Positions 35,098 to 43,469 of a stretch of 64,000 nucleotides of DNA are shown in pieces. The notes under the pieces were generated by a model. That model saw nothing but the letters and a program-made list of their open reading frames with translations, did no database searches and was not told where the DNA came from. Numbering within the stretch: the first letter of the stretch is position 1; every line of letters begins with the position of its first letter. Origin of the DNA: Beijerinckiaceae bacterium (GTDB taxonomy: Bacteria > Pseudomonadota > Alphaproteobacteria > Rhizobiales > Beijerinckiaceae). The stretch spans positions 1-64,000 of the forward strand of contig CANJNI010000004.1 of NCBI GenBank assembly GCA_947475995.1, in the 5' to 3' direction. The translations under genes and the position numbers were made by a program.

Positions 35098-35856
35098 ATG
35101 ACGGTCGTTCTGGAAACCCGCAATCTTGTGAAAAAGTTCGGCGGCATCACCGCCACCGACAATGTCTCGTTCAAGCTCCGGAAGGGCGCGCGGCACGCGC
35201 TCATCGGACCCAATGGCGCGGGCAAGACCACATTCGTCAACCAGCTCTCCGGCGTCTTGCAGCCGACGTCCGGCACGGTGCTGCTCGGTGGTCAGGACAT
35301 TACTGGCTGGAGCGCTCGCCGCCGGGCGATTTCCGGACTCGCCCGCACGTTCCAGATCAACCAGCTCTTCGCCGACTTTACGCCCGCGCAGACCATCGTG
35401 CTGGCGATTGCCGAACGCGAGAACAAGGGCTGGGAATGGTTTCGGCCGGCGGGCACGCGCAGCGAATATGTGGACGAGGCCGTGGAGCTTCTGCGCAGCC
35501 TCGGCCTGTCGGACGTTCTCGACCAGCGCGTCGGCTCGCTGGCCTATGGGCGTCAGCGTCTGCTCGAAATCGCCATCGCGGTCGCCGCCAAGCCGCATGT
35601 GCTGCTGCTGGACGAACCTGCCGCAGGCGTGCCGGAATCCGAACGCGACCAGATCCTCGACGTGGTCTCTGCGCTGCCCGAAGAAGTGGCGCTGGTGCTC
35701 ATCGAACACGACATGGATCTTGTGTTCCGTTTCGCCAGATCCATTTCGGTTCTGGTGAACGGCGCATTGTTCGTCGAAGGCACGCCGTCCGAGATCGCCA
35801 ACGATCCGCGCGTCCGGCAAGTCTATCTCGGCGAGGAGGAACTGCTCCATGTCTGA
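35098..35856 (+). CDS. ABC transporter ATP-binding protein (LivG)
   Basis: 252 aa. Walker A GPNGAGKTT (37-45), Q-loop region LARTFQINQLFADFT, the LivG-type signature LAYGRQRLLEIAIA in place of LSGGQ, Walker B VLLLDEPAAGV and H-loop IEHDMDLV. It energises uptake together with LivF. The ATG at 35098 follows the amidohydrolase by 60 bp, and the gene overlaps livF by 8 bp. Confidence 0.9.
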   Translation: MTVVLETRNLVKKFGGITATDNVSFKLRKGARHALIGPNGAGKTTFVNQLSGVLQPTSGTVLLGGQDITGWSARRRAISGLARTFQINQLFADFTPAQTIVLAIAERENKGWEWFRPAGTRSEYVDEAVELLRSLGLSDVLDQRVGSLAYGRQRLLEIAIAVAAKPHVLLLDEPAAGVPESERDQILDVVSALPEEVALVLIEHDMDLVFRFARSISVLVNGALFVEGTPSEIANDPRVRQVYLGEEELLHV

Positions 35857-36580
35857 GCTTCTGGCCCTCAACGACATTTCCGCCGGCTATGGCGAAGCGC
35901 TCGTCCTTTCGGGCGTTTCCCTCACGCTCGACGAAGGCAAGTCGCTGGCCTTGCTGGGCCGCAACGGCACGGGCAAGACGACGTTGCTGAACACCATTGT
36001 GGGCCTGACGCGCCGCCGCGGCGGCACATTGCGTCTGGGCGGCAAGGACATCACGGCCCTGCGCCCCGATCAGCGCGCCGAAGCCGGGATCGGCTGGGTG
36101 CCGCAGGAGCGCAACATCTTCAAGTCGCTGACGGTGGACGAGAATCTCACCGCCGTCATGCGCCCCGGCCCGTGGGATTGCGCGCGCATTTACGCGATGT
36201 TCCCGCGCCTTGCGGAGCGCAAGGGCAACATGGGCAACCAGCTATCGGGCGGCGAGCAGCAGATGCTCGCAATCGGCCGCGCGCTGGCGCTCAATCCGCG
36301 CCTGCTGCTGCTCGATGAACCGCTTGAAGGTCTTGCGCCCATCATTGTCGACGAACTGCTGGCAGCGCTCGGCCGGCTCATAACCCAGGAAGGCATGTCG
36401 GCGATTCTGGTCGAGCAAAGCGCGAGAAAAATTCTGCCTCTCACCGATCACGCCATCATTCTTGAGCGAGGTCAGATCGCCTTTTCGGGAGATAGCGCAT
36501 CCTTGGCGAGCGATCATTCGACCCTGCACAATCTGCTTGGCGTGGCCGAGCGCAAACCCGCCGCCGTGAAGGCGCACTAG
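35849..36580 (+). CDS. ABC transporter ATP-binding protein (LivF)
   Basis: 243 aa. Walker A GRNGTGKTT (37-45), WVPQERNIFKSLTVDENL around the Q-loop, signature LSGGEQQMLAIGRAL, Walker B LLLLDEPLEGLAP, and VEQSARKILPL after it (the H-loop His is replaced by Q, as is common in LivF). It completes a LivHMGF set. No periplasmic binding protein is encoded between livH and the downstream MetE-like gene. Confidence 0.9.
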   Translation: MSELLALNDISAGYGEALVLSGVSLTLDEGKSLALLGRNGTGKTTLLNTIVGLTRRRGGTLRLGGKDITALRPDQRAEAGIGWVPQERNIFKSLTVDENLTAVMRPGPWDCARIYAMFPRLAERKGNMGNQLSGGEQQMLAIGRALALNPRLLLLDEPLEGLAPIIVDELLAALGRLITQEGMSAILVEQSARKILPLTDHAIILERGQIAFSGDSASLASDHSTLHNLLGVAERKPAAVKAH

Positions 36581-36597
36581 TTCAACAGGAGAACAAT

Positions 36598-37701
36598 ATG
36601 CAACGCACCACCCCACCGTTCCGCGCCGATCATGTCGGCTCCATCCTGCGCACCGAACCGCTCAAGAAGGCGCGCGCCGAGTTTTTCGCCGGGAAGATCG
36701 ACCGCGCCGCACTGGCGGTCGTCGAGGATGCCGAAATCCGCAAGATCGTCGCCCAGCAGGAAGCCATCGGCCTCGAGTCGATCACCGACGGCGAGTTCCG
36801 CCGTTCGTGGTGGCACTATGACTTTCTCGGCGCTCTCGATGGCGTCGAACTCGTTTCGGTCGACACGGGCATTCACTTCACCGGCGTCACCACCAAGGCG
36901 GAAGCCCCGCGCGTGGTCGGCAAGCTCGGCTCGAAAGCGCATCCGCATATCGAGCACTTCAAGTTCCTGAAGTCGGTCGCGAAGAAGACACCGAAGCAGG
37001 CGATCCCCAGCCCGTCGATGCTGCACTATCGCGGTGGCCGCAAGCTCATCAACATGGGCGTCTATCCGACCATGGAGGAGTTCTACAGCGATCTCGGCCT
37101 CGCCTATCGTCAGGCGGTTGCGGGCTTCGCGGATGCAGGCTGCCGCTATCTCCAGCTGGACGATTGCTCCTTCGCCTATCTGTGCGATCCCGAACAGCGC
37201 AAGATGCTGGAAGCGCGCGGCGAGCATTGGGAAACGCAGGCCCAGATCTATGCGGACATGATCAACTCCGCCGTGGCGGAAAAGCCCGCCGATATGTGCA
37301 TCTCGATCCACGTCTGCCGCGGCAACTTCCGCTCGACCTTCATCGCGTCCGGCGGTTACGAGCCCATTGCCGACGTCCTGTTCAACAAGGTCAACGCCAA
37401 CGCCTACTTCCTCGAATGGGACAATGACCGTTCGGGCGGCTTCGAGCCGCTGCGCTTCCTGCCAAAGGGCAAGCAGGTCGTGGTGGGCCTCATCACTTCC
37501 AAGACCGGCGAACTGGAAAGCCGCGACTCGGTCCTGCGTCGTCTGGACGAAGCTTCAAAATTCGCCCCGATCGACCAGCTTTGCCTCAGCCCGCAGTGCG
37601 GCTTTGCCTCGACCGAGGAAGGCAACACGCTGAACGAAGAGCAGCAGTGGAAGAAGCTGCAATTCGTGATCGACATTTCGCGCGAAGTCTGGGGCAAGTA
37701 A
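36598..37701 (+). CDS. MetE-like cobalamin-independent methyltransferase (YxjG type)
   Basis: 367 aa, a single barrel corresponding to the C-terminal catalytic half of MetE. AGGAG lies just upstream of ATG 36598. Motifs: FRADHVGSILRTEPL, ESITDGEFRRSWWHYDF, YLQLDDCSFAYLCD, the likely zinc ligands in CISIHVCRGNFRS, and a distal Cys in SPQCGFASTEEGN. Short MetE-like proteins transfer methyl groups from varied donors to thiols, so methionine synthesis is not certain. Its place right behind the ABC genes suggests it processes the imported compound. It ends in a strong terminator. Confidence 0.85.
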   Translation: MQRTTPPFRADHVGSILRTEPLKKARAEFFAGKIDRAALAVVEDAEIRKIVAQQEAIGLESITDGEFRRSWWHYDFLGALDGVELVSVDTGIHFTGVTTKAEAPRVVGKLGSKAHPHIEHFKFLKSVAKKTPKQAIPSPSMLHYRGGRKLINMGVYPTMEEFYSDLGLAYRQAVAGFADAGCRYLQLDDCSFAYLCDPEQRKMLEARGEHWETQAQIYADMINSAVAEKPADMCISIHVCRGNFRSTFIASGGYEPIADVLFNKVNANAYFLEWDNDRSGGFEPLRFLPKGKQVVVGLITSKTGELESRDSVLRRLDEASKFAPIDQLCLSPQCGFASTEEGNTLNEEQQWKKLQFVIDISREVWGK

Positions 37702-37711
37702 GAGAGCAGCC

Positions 37712-37743
37712 AAAGCCCGCGCGGTTCGTGAAGCGCGGGCTTT
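37712..37743. terminator. Bidirectional intrinsic terminator
   Basis: AAAGCCCGCGC (37712-37722) and GCGCGGGCTTT (37733-37743) form a perfect 11-bp stem with a 10-nt loop. The 3' arm reads into TTTATT on the plus strand, and the A-rich 5' arm gives a short T-run on the minus strand. It separates the MetE-like gene from the convergent lipoprotein hydrolase, whose stop lies at its edge. Confidence 0.85.
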
Positions 37744-38917
37744 ATTGCGCCGGAGGCAGCGGCTCTGTCGCGATCTCCGGCCCTGTCGGCCGCACATCGT
37801 TGGAGCCGAGCACGGAACTGACGCCGGCGTCTTCGGGGCGCGCCCGGCCGAGCTGCGCGCCGATCAGGCGAATGACGCCCGGCGCATCGGCGTAAACGTC
37901 ATGGCCGATAAAATTGGTGGACGAAGTCGCGCCGGTGACGTCGTAGATCGTCACACCCAGACGCTTCAGGGCGTTGCGGTCTGCGTCGTTCGTCGGGTTC
38001 ATCGCGCCGACGCGCGGCCGGTCCCGCGCGATGAGGCTCGACAGCGACAGGGCGCGGTCATTCGCCGACACGAATACCGAGACGCGAGCGCCGGCGAGCT
38101 TCGCCATTTGCTGGCGGAACACGGCCAGATCGATATCGGGCGCCGCCAGCATGACTTCGCCAAGCCGTCCGCCGAGATTGGGTTGTCCGGAAATTGACGC
38201 CTCGCGCAAACCTTCCATTGCCAGCCAGGCGCCCATCGAATGCGCCAGCACATGCACGCGGCCGACGGACGGTGTTTTCGCCAGATCGAGCAGCATGCGG
38301 GTGAGGGCGTCGCGCGAGGCGGTGGCGCTTTCCTTGTCGGCCGCATAGCCGGTGATCTCGCCGCGCGACGGCCATGTGAACAGGACCGGCACGCCGCCGA
38401 ACTTTCCGTCCGCCACGATCTGCGCAAGCCGGAAGCGCGCTTCCTCCAGGCCCGTATTGTAGCCGTGAATGAAGACCAGCACGTCGCGATTGGAGCCGAC
38501 GCGGCCCGAAAGGTTCGTGGCGATCGTCGTGTTGAATTCTTCACGCGAGATGTCGCGGTCCATCGTGACCGCAAAATGCTTCGCCGGATCGGGCTTGCCG
38601 AACGTGGGCTGCTCGATTGCGCCTGCCGAATGTCCGGGCGGAACCGACACCATCGTCTGCGCGAAATGCGCCGAGCCTTCCTCGCCGCCGCGCCGGATAT
38701 TGTTGCGCACTGGCCTGGTGGAAGCGACGAACATCAGCGCCTCGCTCGCCTGCTGCGGCGCGCGCGACGCAAACGGATTGGTCATGCTCGGAATAGCAGC
38801 CCCGACGGTCTCGAACGCCGCCGCCCCGCAGCCCGAGAGGCCTGCCGCCAGGCTCATGATCGCAAGGGCGCGTGGCCAGCGTCGAGCGGCTGAATTCCGC
38901 GAGTCTGTCAAAGGCAT
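37742..38917 (-). CDS. Alpha/beta-hydrolase lipoprotein (DUF900-like)
   Basis: 391 aa. The N-terminus is a lipoprotein signal with lipobox LSGC (Cys 30), so it is expected in the periplasmic face of a membrane. The hydrolase core has VLVFIHGYNTGLEEARFRLAQI (oxyanion region), the nucleophile elbow VLAHSMGAWLAMEGL, an acid candidate in LAAPDIDLAVF, and a late His in NFIGHDVYAD. This pattern fits the DUF900 family of esterase-like proteins. Substrate unknown; it appears to be a single-gene unit. Confidence 0.8.
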   Translation of the reverse strand: MPLTDSRNSAARRWPRALAIMSLAAGLSGCGAAAFETVGAAIPSMTNPFASRAPQQASEALMFVASTRPVRNNIRRGGEEGSAHFAQTMVSVPPGHSAGAIEQPTFGKPDPAKHFAVTMDRDISREEFNTTIATNLSGRVGSNRDVLVFIHGYNTGLEEARFRLAQIVADGKFGGVPVLFTWPSRGEITGYAADKESATASRDALTRMLLDLAKTPSVGRVHVLAHSMGAWLAMEGLREASISGQPNLGGRLGEVMLAAPDIDLAVFRQQMAKLAGARVSVFVSANDRALSLSSLIARDRPRVGAMNPTNDADRNALKRLGVTIYDVTGATSSTNFIGHDVYADAPGVIRLIGAQLGRARPEDAGVSSVLGSNDVRPTGPEIATEPLPPAQ

Positions 38918-39015
38918 TAAGGAAAGTCCGGTTCACGGGAACAAGCGAGTGGTTCCTGTGAACGTCAATCGTGACCAGAATGGGACCGGAGGCGCGATTC
39001 TGCGGGCGGAAACAA

Positions 39016-39546
39016 TCAGGCGGCGGAAGCCGCGTCTGCATTTTCCTGTTCCATCGAGTAGAGCGCCGAATTGCCGCCATGTTCGGCAACCTCGACGGAC
39101 TCGAGCCACACGCGTCCGCCGGTTTCTCGTCCGACGAATTCCTGTGCATGGTCGAACACGTAGCGCGCCGTCGCCTCGCAGCCCACGGCCGGCAGAATGC
39201 GCAAGTCGATCAGCCCTGCTTCGGCCATATCCTTGAAATGCGAGCGCGCCGGGTCATCTTCGGCGATCAGCACCGTGTGATCAAACTGCTCGTGCAGCCA
39301 GGCGCGGATCGACTTCAGTCCACCGAAATCCACACACCAGTTGCGGTGATCGAGTGCGCGCGTGGCGAAGACGAAGCGGAATGACAGTGCATAGCCGTGC
39401 AACAGTCGGCAGTGAGAGTGAGTCGCCCGCCATTGCCGGAAACAACAGGACAGACCTTCGGAATGATCGTATCGCTTTGTCGAGCGGTAGATAGCGCCCT
39501 TGGCGGCGGGCGTATTGGCCGGAACGCGCTGCGGCTGGCTCATCAT
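39016..39546 (-). CDS. 6-pyruvoyl/6-carboxytetrahydropterin synthase-like protein (QueD family)
   Basis: 176 aa from ATG 39546, which overlaps the folE stop (TGATGATG). Family features: RATHSHCRLLHGYALSFRFVF with zinc-type histidines, WCVDFGGLKSIRAWLHEQFDHTVLI, VGCEATARYVFDH, and the C-terminal VEVAEHGGNSALY. The usual HGH zinc motif reads HGY, and the N-terminal His is in a Cys-rich context (GLSCCFRQW), so it belongs to a divergent subgroup I recall from Rhizobiales. It probably acts on dihydroneopterin triphosphate made by FolE. No queC, queE or queF is nearby, so preQ0 synthesis is not proven. Confidence 0.78.
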   Translation of the reverse strand: MMSQPQRVPANTPAAKGAIYRSTKRYDHSEGLSCCFRQWRATHSHCRLLHGYALSFRFVFATRALDHRNWCVDFGGLKSIRAWLHEQFDHTVLIAEDDPARSHFKDMAEAGLIDLRILPAVGCEATARYVFDHAQEFVGRETGGRVWLESVEVAEHGGNSALYSMEQENADAASAA

Positions 39547-40235
39547 CAATCTCCGGAGCGGGCAAGCGCGACACATTCACGCTGGAATTCCTGCTTGAGC
39601 TCCCGGTCGCCTTCCATCACGCCGTGATAGCTGGTGGTGATCATGCGGCTTTCTCGCGTGGAGCGCACGCCACGGTGCGTCTTGCACATGTGCGTAGCTG
39701 AAATGCGCACCGCGACGCCGCGCGGCTGCGTGGTTTCTACGATGAAGTTGGTGATCTGCTTCACCAGCTCTTCCTGTATCTGGAAGCGTGAGCAGAAGTA
39801 GTCGACGATGCGATCATATTTCGACAGGCCGATGATCTTGCCGTCTCGCGACGGGATGACGCCCACATAGGCTTCGCCATAGATCGGCATCAGATGATGC
39901 GCACACATGGAGCGCACTTCGATCGGCCCTGTGACGATGAGATCTTCGGTTCCGGCCGCGTTCTCGAATTCGGTGATCTTCGGCGGTTCCTGAAACCGTC
40001 CGGAGAGAACCTCTTCTACAAACATCTTGGCGACGCGGGCAGGAGTATCGCGCATGTTGTGGTCGTTGCGATGATCGATCATCAGCACGTCGAACAGTTC
40101 TTCGAGCTTGCTGGCAGCCTCCGTCATCATCGCCGCGCGCTGAGCCAGATCGAGGCTGCTGTCGATGGCTTCGTTGCCAAGACGCGCCGAATTGGATCCG
40201 GCGACAATCTTCAGATTGTTGATCATGTTGCTCAC
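39546..40235 (-). CDS. folE: GTP cyclohydrolase I
   Basis: 229 aa from GTG 40235, with GAGAGG upstream; ATG 40226 is possible. It converts GTP to 7,8-dihydroneopterin triphosphate, the first step to folate and pterins. The core carries HNMRDTPARVAKMFVEEVLSG, the zinc site VRSMCAHHLMPIYGEAYVGVIP, and GVAVRISATHMCKTHRGVR with the second zinc Cys, followed by MITTSYHGVMEG. It is followed directly by a QueD-like gene with overlapping stop and start. The 200 bp upstream (40236-40435) are AT-rich and shared with a divergent gene; no operator was recognised. Confidence 0.93.
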   Translation of the reverse strand: MSNMINNLKIVAGSNSARLGNEAIDSSLDLAQRAAMMTEAASKLEELFDVLMIDHRNDHNMRDTPARVAKMFVEEVLSGRFQEPPKITEFENAAGTEDLIVTGPIEVRSMCAHHLMPIYGEAYVGVIPSRDGKIIGLSKYDRIVDYFCSRFQIQEELVKQITNFIVETTQPRGVAVRISATHMCKTHRGVRSTRESRMITTSYHGVMEGDRELKQEFQRECVALARSGD

Positions 40236-40435
40236 CACGGGCCTCTCGTTTGTTAACGCCACGCTTCCAAACGAAAATTGAACATTTACTGCTAAAGGAC
40301 AAATTACCTGAAATTGCATCTTTCTGAGTTTGGTAAATGGATAGTAAATTTTATTCTACGTCGGATTTAAACAATTTTCGTTAGTATTTGTCTGCTCAAG
40401 CTTCGGCTGTAAATGCGCCAACCAGGAGGTTGTCC

Positions 40436-40951
40436 ATGTATTCTCGCAGACAATTCAACGTATTCGCCGCTACCGGATTAGCGTCTTTGACCGTTTCGAC
40501 CTTCGGAGCGAAAGCCCTGACTGCTCCGGCCGGCAAACCGGTTCTGACTATTGCCGGTAACATTTCCGAGAGCAATTCCCCAGCCGGAGCCGCGTTTGAT
40601 CTCAAGATGATCGAAGCTCTGGGCGTCAATGGCTTCGAAACTACCTGTCCGTGGTACGACGGCGCGATGAAGTTCGAAGGCCCGCTGATGCGCAAGCTGC
40701 TCGAAACAGTCGGCGCCAAGGGGTCTGTCCTGTCGGTTCAGGCATTGAACGATTACACAACCGACATTCCGATGGACGACTTCTCGAAGTTCGATGCGGT
40801 TCTGGCCGTGAAGCGCAATGGCGAATACATGCCTGTTCGCGACAAGGGCCCGCTTTTCATCGTCTATCCGTATGACAGCATTCCGGAGCTGAAGAGCCAG
40901 ACCTATTACAAGCGCTCGGCCTGGCAAGTCGCCAGAATGACCGTGAAGTAA
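40436..40951 (+). CDS. Periplasmic sulfite-oxidase-fold (molybdopterin-binding-like) protein
   Basis: 171 aa from ATG 40436, with AGGAGG 7 bases upstream. An SRRQFNVFAATGLASLTVS leader resembles a Tat signal. The rest resembles the small oxidoreductase molybdopterin-binding domain: GKPVLTIAGNIS, FETTCPWYDGAMKFEGPLMRKLLETVGAKG, VQALNDYTTDIP, DKGPLFIVYPYD and YYKRSAWQVARM. The Cys in TTCPW lies about where the metal-ligand Cys of YedY-type proteins is expected; I recall other small family members with Thr there, so cofactor binding is uncertain. It is followed after 32 bp by a GGDEF/EAL protein and may act as its periplasmic partner. Confidence 0.75.
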   Translation: MYSRRQFNVFAATGLASLTVSTFGAKALTAPAGKPVLTIAGNISESNSPAGAAFDLKMIEALGVNGFETTCPWYDGAMKFEGPLMRKLLETVGAKGSVLSVQALNDYTTDIPMDDFSKFDAVLAVKRNGEYMPVRDKGPLFIVYPYDSIPELKSQTYYKRSAWQVARMTVK

Positions 40952-40983
40952 TCGCCACCTCGATCGCTCCGGGGGCCGGCGCA

Positions 40984-43410
40984 ATGACATTCAAAAGACT
41001 CGCAAAAGGCGCTCTTGCCTGCGTTGTCGCCGGCTTTTTCGTTTCCGCTCTTTATATTGTCTCGCTGATCTCCGAGAATCAGCGAGCCATCACTCAGTTG
41101 TCGAACTACAATCTCGCCTGGATTTCGAGCCAGGCGGCCGTCGAACTCGTGCGTCTCAACCAGCGAGCTGCGGCATTCTCGGCGGGCGATCCGATGGTTG
41201 ACGCCGATGAAGTGCAGCTTCGTTACGATATCCTGATGAACCGCCTCAATCTTTTGAGCGCTGGAGAATTCAAGTCCTTCGTTGAAACGAGCGTCGAGCG
41301 TATTGAACTGGTCGGGCAGCTCTCCAAGGTCTTGCACGGCCTTGATCAGATTATGGAAAAGCTGTCTGTCGAGACCGCTCGTGAAATTGTCACGCGCCAG
41401 CTTGAGCCTTTCGACGTTCGTCTCGTCAAACTGGCTTCGGACGCATATGCGTTCGGCACGGAGAGGCTGGCGTCATACCAGCACCGGCTTGAAGCCCTGC
41501 AGACAACCTTCGTGCAGGTCATCACGGGCCTCATTGCGTCGGGATTGCTTCTGATTCTCTTCCTGCTCCTGCAGAACCGTGCTGTTTCGCGCGCGCATTT
41601 CGAGCTTCAATCGCTGGCGTCAAATCTGCGCCACACGGCCTACCAGCTTGCCAACGCCAAGGAAGATCTGGAAAGCACGAACAACGAACTTCAGACGAAG
41701 AATGCGACGCTGACCCTTCACGAACAGCGTCTTCAGACCCAGAACGACCGTTTCGACGCCGCGCTGAGCAACATGTTGCACGGCCTCCTGATGGTCGATG
41801 CACATTGCAATCTGGTGATCTGCAATAGCCGTTTCTGCGAAATCGTCGGACTGACGCCGGAGGAATTGTCGGTCGGGCTCAACTTCATTGAACTCCACAC
41901 CCGTGGGGACTCGCGCTACGACGCATGTCTGCACGCTTTCGACACGATTTGCTCCCAGATCAAAGGCAGGCAGAGCCGGCCGGGCTTGTTCCGCCACGAA
42001 TTTCCCGATGAACGCACGATCAGTTTCTCTTGCCAGTCCCTTCCCGGCGGCGGATGGATCGCGACCTGCGAGGACATCACGGACCGCAGACGCGCCGAAG
42101 CTCGAATCGAATACATGGCCCATCACGATGTTTTGACAGGCCTGCCGAACCGCGCGCAGTTTACCGAGCGCTTGCAGGAGATGATCGACGACAGGAATCA
42201 GGCGCCCCGAGCCTTTGCGGTGATGACCGTCGACCTCGACCGGTTCAAGGCCGTCAACGACACATTGGGTCATCATGTCGGCGACATTGTCCTCCAGGAG
42301 GCTGGCGCAAGGCTCAGGCGTTGCCTGACGGAAGGCGATCTTGGAGCAAGGTTCGGGGGCGATGAATTCTCGGTTCTTTGCGCCGGCGCGGAGGACACTC
42401 TCGCGCTGGCGGAGCGCGCCAGACAGATCGTGCATATTTTCTCGGTGCCGTTCCAGGTCGACGGCCGCGAACTGATGCTGGGCGCAACGATTGGAATATC
42501 GATCTATCCGGCCGACGGATCGAGCATCGACCAGCTCATGCGAAACGCTGACCTCGCGCTTTACCGGGCAAAGGACGAGGCGCGTGGGTCGTTCTGCTTC
42601 TACGAAGTGTCGATGGACGCCAATATACAGGCGCGCGAAGAGCTCCAACTTGATCTGCGGGCCGCCATATCGAGGAGCGAACTGGAACTGCATTATCAGC
42701 CCATCGTGAATGTCGATGGCAACAAGCTGTCCGGTTATGAGGCGCTTGCAAGGTGGCGTCATCCGGCGCGCGGATTGGTGTCGCCCGCCGTGTTCATTCC
42801 TGTTGCGGAAGAAATCGGCGAAATTGTTCACATCGGCGAGTGGGTTTTGCGTCAAGCCTGTTTCGACGCCGCCCTGTGGCCAGTCGAAGCTACAGTTTCA
42901 GTGAACGTGTCACCCGTGCAATTGCGCTCCCGCAATTTTATCAATTCCATCGTCCAGTCATTGGCCGCTTCGGGCCTTGGCGCGCACCGGCTTATTCTCG
43001 AAATTACCGAATCCGCCTTGCTGGACGATCAGTTTGATTTGAACCAGAAGCTCGCCCTCATCCGGCAGCTTGGCGTCAAGATCGCGCTCGATGACTTCGG
43101 CACCGGCTATTCGTCGCTGAGCTATTTGCGCAAATATCGCTTCGATAAGGTCAAGATCGACCGGTCGTTCATCGAGGAAATCACCGAGAGCGGCGATTGC
43201 AGCGCGATCGTGCAGCTCATTATCGATCTGGGCAAAATCTTGCAGATCACCACCACGGCCGAAGGCGTCGAAACACCTGAACAACTCGAAAAGCTCGTCA
43301 GCATGGGCTGTCACGAAATTCAGGGCTTTCTGATCGACCGGCCGCTGGCAATGCCGGACGTTCTGGATCGAATGCGCGCAGTCGGCATTCCCATGCGCCG
43401 CGCCGCCTGA
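40984..43410 (+). CDS. Membrane GGDEF-EAL protein (cyclic-di-GMP turnover) with PAS domain
   Basis: 808 aa. TM helix about 8-30, a periplasmic helical sensor about 31-178, second TM about 179-197 (VITGLIASGLLLILFLLL), a coiled-coil to about 255, a PAS domain 258-370, GGDEF 380-540 and EAL 560-800. The diguanylate cyclase motif is intact (RFGGDEFSVL, about residue 459) and the phosphodiesterase motif YEALARWRHP (about 585) is intact with DDFGTGYSS and AEGVETPEQ, so both activities are possible. It would turn an envelope signal into c-di-GMP level. The upstream gene encodes a secreted oxidoreductase-like protein, a natural candidate for its input. Confidence 0.92.
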   Translation: MTFKRLAKGALACVVAGFFVSALYIVSLISENQRAITQLSNYNLAWISSQAAVELVRLNQRAAAFSAGDPMVDADEVQLRYDILMNRLNLLSAGEFKSFVETSVERIELVGQLSKVLHGLDQIMEKLSVETAREIVTRQLEPFDVRLVKLASDAYAFGTERLASYQHRLEALQTTFVQVITGLIASGLLLILFLLLQNRAVSRAHFELQSLASNLRHTAYQLANAKEDLESTNNELQTKNATLTLHEQRLQTQNDRFDAALSNMLHGLLMVDAHCNLVICNSRFCEIVGLTPEELSVGLNFIELHTRGDSRYDACLHAFDTICSQIKGRQSRPGLFRHEFPDERTISFSCQSLPGGGWIATCEDITDRRRAEARIEYMAHHDVLTGLPNRAQFTERLQEMIDDRNQAPRAFAVMTVDLDRFKAVNDTLGHHVGDIVLQEAGARLRRCLTEGDLGARFGGDEFSVLCAGAEDTLALAERARQIVHIFSVPFQVDGRELMLGATIGISIYPADGSSIDQLMRNADLALYRAKDEARGSFCFYEVSMDANIQAREELQLDLRAAISRSELELHYQPIVNVDGNKLSGYEALARWRHPARGLVSPAVFIPVAEEIGEIVHIGEWVLRQACFDAALWPVEATVSVNVSPVQLRSRNFINSIVQSLAASGLGAHRLILEITESALLDDQFDLNQKLALIRQLGVKIALDDFGTGYSSLSYLRKYRFDKVKIDRSFIEEITESGDCSAIVQLIIDLGKILQITTTAEGVETPEQLEKLVSMGCHEIQGFLIDRPLAMPDVLDRMRAVGIPMRRAA

Positions 43411-43469
43411 GCGCAATCGTTCTTTCGGCGCTCTTTTGATGATGCAGGCAGCGGTGTAGATCGTTGTCC

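Noticed and set aside
36581-36597. SAM or cobalamin riboswitch before the MetE-like gene
   Set aside because: The gap to livF is 17 bases and holds only the ribosome-binding site.
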